Assembly: GCA_027449885.1 (NCBI GenBank)
Contig: DAIDKS010000002.1
Coordinates: forward strand, 1-39,405
Direction: 5' to 3'
Source: Acidimicrobiaceae bacterium
GTDB taxonomy: Bacteria; Actinomycetota; Acidimicrobiia; Acidimicrobiales; RAAP-2
DNA: 39,405 nucleotides
In this document: piece after piece, positions 33,477 through 39,405 of the stretch
How the letters are laid out: each line of letters begins with the position of its first letter
Position numbering within the stretch: the first letter of the stretch is position 1
Notes under the pieces: model-generated
The model's database searches: none
The model's input: the letters and a program-made list of their open reading frames with translations, nothing else
What the model was told of the DNA's origin: nothing
Program-made: the position numbers and the translations under genes

Positions 33477-34571
33477 TTACGCCGTTTCGCCGAGATATCC
33501 CATCTGCTCCAGGATACGCACCAACTCCTTGGGTCGGGTCGTGACCGACATGGCGTCCTCGTAGGTGACCGTCTGGCTCTTGATCAGGTTCGCCAGGCTG
33601 AACTCGAGGATCTGCATGCCCTCCTTGGCGTTGGTGTACATCACGTTCGACAGCTGGTTCGAGCGACCCTCGCGAACGAGGTTGCGCACGGGGTGGGTCG
33701 CGATCAGCACCTCGTAGGCCGCGACCATCCCCCCGCCGATCTTCGGCAACAGGCGCTGAGCCACGATCGCCGTCAGCGAGGCGGCCAGCTGAACCCGCGT
33801 CTGCTCCTGGCGCCAGGCCGGGAACACGTCGATGATGCGGTCGATCGCCTGGGGCGCGTCGTTGGTGTGCAGGGTCGCGAACACGAGGTGGCCCGTCTCC
33901 GCCATCGTGAGAGCCATCTGGATCGAGTCGATGTCGCGCATCTCGCCGATCAGCATGACGTCGGGGTCCTCGCGAAGGGCCGACCGCAGCGCCCGCTGGA
34001 ACGTCGGTGAGTCGAGACCGATCTCTCGCTGCGTCACCGCCGACATCTTGTGGTGGTGCACGTACTCGACCGGATCCTCGATGGTGAGGATGTGCGACGC
34101 CCGCGTCTCGTTGATGCGGTCGACGATCGCGGCCAAGGTCGTGGACTTCCCCGAGCCCGTGGGTCCCGTCACGAGGACGAAGCCGCGCGGCTGCTGCGCG
34201 ATCCAATTTGCCACCGGGGGAAGACCGAGTGTTTCGAATGACGGAATACGCGTCGGAATGACTCGCAATGACAGCGCAGGTTCACCCTTCTGGGTAAACA
34301 AGCTTCCGCGAATTCTCGCCACGTCATGCCAGGAAAACGCGAAGTCAACATCCTTCTCATCGACGAAGACTTGCTTCTGATTCGCGCTCAGCAACGATTC
34401 CGCAATCGCCAAGATCTGGGAACCCTTCATCAAATCAACGCCATCAACTGGTCGAAGCCGACCGTCGACCCTTATCCGGGGCGCCGATTGATCAGTGAGC
34501 AGTAGATCACTGCCCTTCTGTTCCCAGAGGATCTCCAACCACTGGTCCATCAATTGGCCAGCGCTAGTCAC
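33477..34571 (-). CDS. pilT: Type IV pilus retraction ATPase PilT (compositionally mosaic)
   Basis: 364-residue hexameric ATPase that pulls in type IV pili at the inner membrane face. Walker A GPTGSGKST is at 136-144; the Asp box (TIEDPVEYVHHHK), Walker B (VMLIGEMRD), His box (FATLHTND) and the PilT signature HPVRNLVREG (canonical AIRNLIRE) are present. The GTG at 34571 is chosen because AGGAGG lies upstream; a more upstream start lacks one. The first 123 codons are about 52 % G+C while the rest matches the 70+ % genome, with a sharp change near 34201. The reading frame is unbroken. Confidence 0.95.
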   Translation of the reverse strand: MTSAGQLMDQWLEILWEQKGSDLLLTDQSAPRIRVDGRLRPVDGVDLMKGSQILAIAESLLSANQKQVFVDEKDVDFAFSWHDVARIRGSLFTQKGEPALSLRVIPTRIPSFETLGLPPVANWIAQQPRGFVLVTGPTGSGKSTTLAAIVDRINETRASHILTIEDPVEYVHHHKMSAVTQREIGLDSPTFQRALRSALREDPDVMLIGEMRDIDSIQMALTMAETGHLVFATLHTNDAPQAIDRIIDVFPAWRQEQTRVQLAASLTAIVAQRLLPKIGGGMVAAYEVLIATHPVRNLVREGRSNQLSNVMYTNAKEGMQILEFSLANLIKSQTVTYEDAMSVTTRPKELVRILEQMGYLGETA

Positions 34572-34607
34572 CTTTATCCTCCTGCTCGCGAAGTGAACAG
34601 AAGGTGA

Positions 34608-34620
34608 GTGCGGTCCGCAC
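34608..34620. repeat. Inverted repeat upstream of pilT
   Basis: GTGCGG-T-CCGCAC, 6-base perfect arms with one central base, 37 bases upstream of the pilT GTG. It could be an operator or a small hairpin in the pilA-pilT message. No T-run follows on either strand, so it is not a typical terminator. Confidence 0.4.
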
Positions 34621-34658
34621 ATTCAATGCGGCACCACACCCACCTTCCGATTCATTCG

Positions 34659-34670
34659 ACTTCTAGAAGT
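34659..34670. repeat. 12-base palindrome just after the pilin stop codon
   Basis: ACTTCTAGAAGT, a perfect palindrome 3 bases beyond the pilin stop codon at 34674. It may form a 3' hairpin that stabilises the abundant pilin message. No U-rich tract follows. Confidence 0.35.
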
Positions 34671-34673
34671 TGA

Positions 34674-35180
34674 CTATTTGACTCCAGCACAGGCCGCCGG
34701 CCCGTTGCCCTGCCACGGAATGAAAGTTGTGGAACTGTACGTTACCTGACTGTTCCCCAAGCTCCCCGGAGTGATGCCTGTCAAGGGGGTCGTGAAGCCC
34801 GCCTTCGTGGGATCGTTACCCGTGTACACGTACAGCGCCCCAGCATTAATGGCAAACGAGTAGTGTTGGAAGTTGTTTGGCCATGAAGCGATGTATGGCT
34901 TGTTTCCATTCAGTGACGTTCCCGCTTCCAGCAATGCGGAGGTCGCAGTACCTGTCGGGTTCTGTGCATTAAAGGCCGCAATGGCCGTTGCAATCGTTGC
35001 GCCGTCCGACTGGCACGCCGCCACGGCGCTCTGGCCCGTGATGCCACCGAGGGCGAACACCACGACTGCGGCCAAGATTCCGAGTACGACAATAACGATG
35101 AGCAGTTCAATCAGGGTGAAGCCTGCATTGACTCCCTCATCCATCCGACGTTGCCGGATCTGACGATACATCTGAAGCAT
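34674..35180 (-). CDS. pilA: Type IV major prepilin (PilA-like)
   Basis: 168-residue prepilin. The leader ends at G20, followed by the class-III motif FTLIELLIVIVVLGILAAVV with phenylalanine at +1 and glutamate E25 at +5, so PilD should cut G20-F21. The hydrophobic helix forms the fibre core. The globular part (AVAACQSDGATIATAIAAFNAQNPTG) ends with a second cysteine in PAACAGVK, giving two cysteines that could close a C-terminal disulfide loop. An ATG at residue 13 would give a shorter leader. G+C is near 50 %, far below the neighbours. It lies upstream of pilT on the same strand. Confidence 0.93.
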   Translation of the reverse strand: MLQMYRQIRQRRMDEGVNAGFTLIELLIVIVVLGILAAVVVFALGGITGQSAVAACQSDGATIATAIAAFNAQNPTGTATSALLEAGTSLNGNKPYIASWPNNFQHYSFAINAGALYVYTGNDPTKAGFTTPLTGITPGSLGNSQVTYSSTTFIPWQGNGPAACAGVK

Positions 35181-35193
35181 GAGTTCCTAACTC
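35181..35193 (-). promoter_or_regulatory. Hairpin enclosing the pilin ribosome-binding site
   Basis: On the minus strand GAGTT-AGG-AACTC abuts the pilin ATG, with the AGGA ribosome site forming the loop of a 5-base-pair stem. Such a structure could tune translation of the pilin. The stem is short, so the effect may be weak. Confidence 0.35.
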
Positions 35194-35669
35194 CCCTTCT
35201 CGTTGTTGCCGACACCTACGAGATGCCTACCACCGTCGAGGCACTCGCGCCCCGCAGCGAACCGAACTATACACTGCCCCCACTTCAATTCCCCAAAATT
35301 TTCCTCAAGTTGATCCCTGCTGAGCATTGACTCAGCCTCTGAACCGGGCACTGAATCATCGACCAGGAATACGGTCTCTGCCGGGCGCAACTCGGTCGCC
35401 TCAACTCCCCCTGGCGTCGGCGCCTGACTGCGCCCTCCCGCGGGGTACGGGGATGACGACGATCCCTGGTGGCGCGGGACGAGGGAGGTTCTGGAGATGG
35501 CCGCGCACTTCCCGAGTAGCGAGACTCGACGGCGTCGCGCGGCGTCCCGAGGCTCGGCGACGCGTCAGGGCGCCACGGTCGCCTCCCGACCCACGAGAAG
35601 GAACCTCACCGGTCGGAGATGGGCGATCGGCGGAGCGGCCGTCCTATCCCCGGATGATCGGAGACGCCC
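35194..35669. other. Non-coding gap between the PilX-like gene and the pilin gene
   Basis: No convincing gene was seen in this 476-base gap. The right part (35401-35669) is genome-like in G+C; the left part belongs to the low-GC block and should hold the pilin promoter. A TATAGT hexamer on the minus strand at 35266-35271 is the best -10 candidate, about 85 bases before the ATG, without a good -35 box. Short open frames here lack ribosome sites. Confidence 0.5.
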
Positions 35670-36248
35670 TCAGCCGTTGTACGTCCAGCTCTCGATGTAC
35701 ATCCCCTGACCACAGAACTGGCTACAGGTCGTCGTCTCGGGCAGGTTGACCGATCCGGTCCCCAGGTAGGGGTAGTCGTCGAAGACGACCACGGCCTTCA
35801 CGAGAGGGGTGGCCTCACACTGGGTCAGCGTGGAGCTCGACGGGCACGCGTACAGGGTGACGGTCCGGGTGGCCTGGCTCGCCGGTACCTGCACGGTCGA
35901 GCACCAGACCGTGATCGAGTAGGTGGGGTCACCGGCGTTCGCACCGGGAAAGGTGATCGACGACGTCGGGCCGCTACCCCAGCAGTACGAGGGGGGGTTC
36001 GGGGTGAGCGTCGAGTTGGGACCGTCGACCATCGGCGTGTAGCGGATGTTCTGGATCGCCACCTCGACGGCGGAGCTCGCGTCGTACTGCAGGGTGCGAG
36101 CCTGCGCGAACTGGCCGGTGTTGTTCAGGTCGTTCATCGCGAGGTCGGTGAGCGCCGCGATGATCATCCCACCGGCGATGATAAAGATCAGGGCCAGGAT
36201 CAGCGTGGCGCCGCGGTCACGCTCGTCGCGCGGAAGTCGTGGGGCCAT
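35670..36248 (-). CDS. PilX-like pilus assembly protein
   Basis: 192-residue protein with a basic N-terminus MAPRLPRDERDRGATLILALI leading into one hydrophobic helix (FIIAGGMIIAALTDLAM), the PilX-type N-terminal pattern of minor pilus proteins that have lost the classic FTLIE motif. The phrase QARTLQYDASSAVEVAIQNIRY matches the segment after the helix in such proteins. The C-terminal domain has six cysteines, for example CSQFCGQGMYIESW, likely disulfide-bonded outside the membrane. ATG at 36248, 28 bases after the Ig-like prepilin gene. It probably acts in a minor-pilin tip complex. Confidence 0.78.
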   Translation of the reverse strand: MAPRLPRDERDRGATLILALIFIIAGGMIIAALTDLAMNDLNNTGQFAQARTLQYDASSAVEVAIQNIRYTPMVDGPNSTLTPNPPSYCWGSGPTSSITFPGANAGDPTYSITVWCSTVQVPASQATRTVTLYACPSSSTLTQCEATPLVKAVVVFDDYPYLGTGSVNLPETTTCSQFCGQGMYIESWTYNG

Positions 36249-36276
36249 GGCCTATGACGCCTGACGGAGATTCGAG

Positions 36277-38145
36277 TCACCCATTCCAGCTCCACCAGGC
36301 GAAGTTCTGGAAGGTGACCGTCACCGGCCCGTACGTCGTGCCACCCAACGTCACGAAGTAGTAGACGGTCTCGGCGTTCTGGTCCGTGGCGGTGCAGGTA
36401 AAGGACCCGTTGGCGTCCGTCACCTGAGGACTGGGACAACTGATCGATGACGACGCATCTCCCGTCCCGTTACTTCGACCACTCTGGCTGATGGAGAACG
36501 CCTGACCGCTCACTGGATTCCCGTACTGATCGCAGAAGCTTCCCGTGATCGTGGCGGTGGAGCCCGAGTACTGGTTCCACCAGTTTGACGTGTACACGGT
36601 CTGCGACGACGGCGAGAGCATGTTCGAGGAACCCCCGCACGCCGCCACGGCGGGACCGGCGGTGTAGGTGACCGTCACTGAGCCGATGGTCGAACCGTCG
36701 ACGGTGACCGAGTAGGTGACCTTCTCGGCGGTCGTATCACTGAGCGAGCAGTTGATCCTTCCGCTGTTATCCGTCGAGGTCGACGGACACGTGACCGTCG
36801 AATGACCCGCCCCACCGCCGGAGAGGACCTGATTGACCGTGAAGGGCATGTTCACCACCGGGTTGCCATTGCTGTCACAGAAGACCCCGGTCAGTGTGGG
36901 TCCGGTCGACGAGCTCACGGTTGCCGTCGTCGCGCTCACGCTGATGGACGAGGCGCCGATGGCGCCGGCACAGTGAGTCGCCGGCGACCCGAAGAACACC
37001 ACCGTCGCGTTCGCCGCGCCGGTGACGTTCGGGCTCGCCGTCGTGTCGACGGCTTGGTAGGTGACGGTCTCCGCCGTGCGGTCCTTCACCGTGAACGTGA
37101 CCTGTCCGTTCGACCCCGTCACTTGACTCGTCGGGGTGATCGTCGACTGTCCGTTCTGCGTCACGGTCACGGTCTGCCCAGCGATCCCCGTCCCGCCCGA
37201 CGTGCAGAAGATCGCCGTCAGCGTCGCCGACGCCGAGCCGTTCGCCGCCACGTACTGTGGACTGCTCGTCAGGCTCGATGGGAATCCCGAGCAGCTAGCT
37301 GCCACGGTGGTACTGCCTCCGCCTCCGCCGCCGCCACCGCCGCTACTCGACGAGATCGTGATCGAGTTGCTCGTCGCCGACGTCAGACCCGTCGACGTCG
37401 CGATGATCGTGTAGGTGCCGCTCGCGCTGATGGTGCAGCCCTGGAACGTGACGACGCCGAGCGAGACCGTCCCCACGCAACCGGAGAGGGTGCCGGGGGT
37501 GCCCGACGCGATCTTGAGGGTGACCGGAGCGGCGCTCGCCGTCGACAGCTGGCCGGAGCTGTCCGCCTCCCAGATGACGGGCTGGGTCGGGAACGCGCTG
37601 CCCGCCGCGCCACCGACGGGCTGGACCTTGAAGATCAACTGCGTCGCCGTCCCGCCGAGGGAGATCGCCGGGGCCGTCGGGTTCTGGACGGCCACGCTCA
37701 GCGACTGGCTCGTCCCGGACGAGGTCGACACCGACAAGGTGACGAGCTGTGGGCCGCTCTGCTGGGTGCCCGAGCACGTCCCGGGACTCGAGACGGTGCC
37801 CGGGAACGTGGAGCCGTCCCACCACTGGACGCCCGTCACCGACGCGGAGAGGCCCCCGGTCAGGGAGGTGAACTGCAGCTTCTGGTTGTAGTCGCTCGGC
37901 GTGGCGCACGGCGTGTAGAGGCCCTGGGACTGGATCTGCGTCAACGCCTCGTTGGCCGCGCTGCGCAGCGCGGAGTCGAGGCTGGCGAGGCTCCGGTGCT
38001 CCGCGGAGGCCGCGATGGTGGTCGAGAAGGCCATGACGAGCGACACGGTCGCGAGACCCAGCACGGTGAGGGCGAGGAGGACCTCGACGAGGGTGTCGCC
38101 CGCGTCGCGACGATGACGAGCCCGGTCGGCGGAGGGCCACCTCAT
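36277..38145 (-). CDS. Prepilin-type adhesin with Ig-like repeats
   Basis: 622-residue minor prepilin (PilV-like) with a very long extracellular part. The leader ends at G16 and the processed helix begins DTLVEVLLALTVLGLATVSL with E21 at +5. After a pilin-like region (to about 130) come an Ig-like domain (TATQLIFKVQPVGGAAGSAFPTQP), a run of nine glycines (about 268-276) as a hinge, and three invasin-like Ig domains, each with a cysteine pair and a shared phrase (DRTAETVTY, DTTAEKVTY, DQNAETVYY). Ordinary minor pilins are below 250 residues. The layout suggests a tip adhesin. ATG 38145 shares one base with the stop of the upstream PilW-like gene. Confidence 0.85.
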   Translation of the reverse strand: MRWPSADRARHRRDAGDTLVEVLLALTVLGLATVSLVMAFSTTIAASAEHRSLASLDSALRSAANEALTQIQSQGLYTPCATPSDYNQKLQFTSLTGGLSASVTGVQWWDGSTFPGTVSSPGTCSGTQQSGPQLVTLSVSTSSGTSQSLSVAVQNPTAPAISLGGTATQLIFKVQPVGGAAGSAFPTQPVIWEADSSGQLSTASAAPVTLKIASGTPGTLSGCVGTVSLGVVTFQGCTISASGTYTIIATSTGLTSATSNSITISSSSGGGGGGGGGSTTVAASCSGFPSSLTSSPQYVAANGSASATLTAIFCTSGGTGIAGQTVTVTQNGQSTITPTSQVTGSNGQVTFTVKDRTAETVTYQAVDTTASPNVTGAANATVVFFGSPATHCAGAIGASSISVSATTATVSSSTGPTLTGVFCDSNGNPVVNMPFTVNQVLSGGGAGHSTVTCPSTSTDNSGRINCSLSDTTAEKVTYSVTVDGSTIGSVTVTYTAGPAVAACGGSSNMLSPSSQTVYTSNWWNQYSGSTATITGSFCDQYGNPVSGQAFSISQSGRSNGTGDASSSISCPSPQVTDANGSFTCTATDQNAETVYYFVTLGGTTYGPVTVTFQNFAWWSWNG

Positions 38146-39405
38146 CAGTAGCTCCCCGACAGCAACAGGGCGAGCGCCACTCCCTCGAGGCCGGCCCCGT
38201 GCATCTGGGCGGACACGTAGGAGGGGGCCGCCACGTCGAGCATCAGCGTGCCCGTCTTCACGTACGAGTTGCCCGAGCTCGGTCCGGCGCAGGTGACCTG
38301 GGTCGTGCCGATCCAGGTCAGGGCCCCGCCGTAGTTGCAGGCGTTCCCGTAGGGCTGCCCGGCGATCTGGTTGTTCGGCATCACGGTGAGGGTCTTGTCG
38401 GAGCTGAAGGTGATCCACTCACCGGGGTCGGTCGACTCGGCGTCGGCCATGACGACCTGCCACCCCGTCGCCGGCTGACCGAGGGAGTTGAAGACCTTGA
38501 TGTTGGAGATCGTCACGGTGTTGGTGCTGCCACCCGAGTAGCTCGTGTCGGTCTGGTAGATCGCGGGTGAGCCCGCGACACCCGTGTAGAAGGGCGAGTA
38601 GCCCTGGGGGCAGGTCCCGTTGGACGCCTGGGCGATGCCCGGCGGCGACGAGGACAGGTTGATGCAGTCCCCGAGGAACGCCCCCGCGTTGCTCGTCTGC
38701 CAGGTGGGGAATCCGTGCGCCGTCCAGGGCGACGAACCCGTCACCTGGACGGTGAAGGACATCGTGTAGCCGCCGGGCAGCCCGCCCACCGACATGGAGA
38801 CGCCCGTCGCGGCGTTCGCGTGAAGGCTGGCTCCCTGGGCGATGGGCGCGAAGTCGATGAAGCACATGTTGCTCGCGTAGGTTCCCGTCCCGGGCGTCGC
38901 GAACGAGCAGGTCGTCGCCGTCTGCGGCGTGTTCACCAGCCCCCCCGTCGCCTGCGAGGAGCCGGCGTCGGGGGCGGCCGTCAGGGTGTAGTTGTAGTTG
39001 GTCTGGGTGGCGTTGACGTTCAGCTGGACGTTGGTCACGCACGACGACGACGTCGTCGTCGTCACCGCGGCCGTGCCCACGCTGGTGCACACCCACGACG
39101 TCCCCGCACCCGTCCCCGTCGGCGTCAGCGTCACCGTCGTCGCCGTCGGCGAGACGTCGAAGGCGACCGTGGAGGTCGACGTCGGCGTGGTCGACGCACC
39201 CGCCGCGCAGTACTCGCGCACCAGCTCGTCGAGGCTGCCCGCCGGGATGATCGCGTAGGTGACCACGGTCTGGAACGTGTTGGTGCTCGTCGAGAAGTTC
39301 CACTCGAGGCCGACGAGCTGCGTGCCCGTCCCGCACGCCGGGGTCGAGCCGGTCGTGATCTGAACGGCCGACCGCACGTCCTGGGTGAAGCCCGAGGCGA
39401 CGACC
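38145..39405 (-). CDS. PilW-like minor pilin protein (N-terminus beyond right edge)
   Basis: The frame is open to the right edge, so the start and probable prepilin leader are missing; 419 complete codons precede the stop. The first visible residues (VVASGFTQDVRSAVQITTGS) resemble the stretch after the transmembrane helix in PilW-type minor pilins, and LVGLEWNFSTSTNTFQTVVTYAII also fits. The later part is Thr/Ser-rich with many cysteines (for example SWVCTSVG, SSSCVTNV, NMCFIDFA and NACNYGG), implying disulfides in an exported protein. A GTG at 39377 is an internal codon, not a likely start. Stop and next start overlap as TGATG, so the adhesin is translated right after it. Confidence 0.72.
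   Translation of the reverse strand, partial: VVASGFTQDVRSAVQITTGSTPACGTGTQLVGLEWNFSTSTNTFQTVVTYAIIPAGSLDELVREYCAAGASTTPTSTSTVAFDVSPTATTVTLTPTGTGAGTSWVCTSVGTAAVTTTTSSSCVTNVQLNVNATQTNYNYTLTAAPDAGSSQATGGLVNTPQTATTCSFATPGTGTYASNMCFIDFAPIAQGASLHANAATGVSMSVGGLPGGYTMSFTVQVTGSSPWTAHGFPTWQTSNAGAFLGDCINLSSSPPGIAQASNGTCPQGYSPFYTGVAGSPAIYQTDTSYSGGSTNTVTISNIKVFNSLGQPATGWQVVMADAESTDPGEWITFSSDKTLTVMPNNQIAGQPYGNACNYGGALTWIGTTQVTCAGPSSGNSYVKTGTLMLDVAAPSYVSAQMHGAGLEGVALALLLSGSY

Larger units (their letters stand above)
34201..35400. other. Low-GC block spanning the pilin gene and the 5' third of pilT
   Basis: G+C counted per 60-base line: 34141-34200 75 %, 34201-34260 53 %, 34321-34380 48 %, 34861-34920 43 %, 35281-35340 45 %, 35401-35460 73 %. 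The block thus differs by about 20 points from both flanks and has sharp edges. It contains pilA, its leader, the pilT upstream region and pilT codons 1 to about 123. No insertion sequence, integrase or repeat is seen at the edges, which favours homologous recombination of a pilin cassette over element insertion. Confidence 0.8.

Noticed and set aside
34608..34670. Rho-independent terminator between pilA and pilT
   Set aside because: Two inverted repeats are present but neither is followed by a T-run on the transcribed strand.
35187..35390. 67-residue open frame upstream of the pilin gene
   Set aside because: TTG start with no ribosome site, overlaps the pilin leader region, and no family resemblance; more likely promoter and leader DNA.
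35497..35709. 70-residue plus-strand open frame between the pilin and PilX-like genes
   Set aside because: Arginine-rich composition typical of non-coding GC-rich DNA and it runs into the PilX-like gene on the other strand.
39375..39377. GTG at 39377 as the start of the PilW-like protein
   Set aside because: The frame continues upstream to the edge with protein-like sequence, and a prepilin leader is expected beyond the window.

Overview
This is a very GC-rich window (mostly above 70 % G+C) from what looks like an actinomycete-type bacterium. The evidence is frequent GTG starts, tightly overlapping genes, a RecBCD set, an EF-G2-like GTPase, a DUF3048 lipoprotein and a protein of the Mycobacterium tuberculosis Rv1355c (MoeY) family beside a GAF-GGDEF-EAL protein. 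The mix of type IV pili and a TusA/DsrE/HdrA operon would suit a deep-branching Actinomycetota lineage such as Acidimicrobiia, but no marker here proves that. No rRNA, tRNA, CRISPR array or insertion sequence was recognised.

Layout. 1-3492 (minus): an operon tusA, hydrogenase iron-sulfur (MvhD-like) protein, dsrE-like, and an HdrA-like flavoprotein with an embedded GltD-like module that runs off the left edge; probably a sulfur-carrier and electron-transfer system. 3633-12771 (minus): recC, recB and recD, followed by a translationally coupled DyP-type peroxidase. 12894-16545: an EF-G2-like GTPase (plus), MscL with a C-terminal zinc ribbon (minus) and a DUF3048 lipoprotein (plus). 16532-20967 (minus): an acyl-CoA synthetase, an AIM24-family protein and a fused carboxyltransferase with a perfect palindrome right at its start codon. 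21011-21526 (minus): a small secreted DUF4232-like protein.

21670-31818 is a c-di-GMP hub. A PAS-GGDEF-EAL protein (plus) faces a minus-strand overlapping operon of GAF-GAF-GGDEF-EAL, stand-alone GGDEF, an unknown 199-residue protein and a polytopic membrane protein. Just upstream of that operon lies a large three-part protein: an acyltransferase-like region, an E1/ThiF-like domain and a nitroreductase. This reproduces the Rv1354c-Rv1355c neighbourhood of M. tuberculosis.

31952-39405 is a type IV pilus locus: prepilin peptidase (plus), then on the minus strand a PilW-like protein (cut by the right edge), a long prepilin-type adhesin with Ig-like repeats, a PilX-like protein, the major pilin, the retraction ATPase PilT and a degenerate DUF429 protein. 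A roughly 1.2 kb block of about 50 % G+C covers the pilin gene and only the 5' third of pilT, with a sharp edge inside the pilT reading frame. This suggests that the pilin cassette was swapped by recombination. The c-di-GMP hub and the pili adjoin each other, so a shared surface-attachment role is plausible, though this is an inference.
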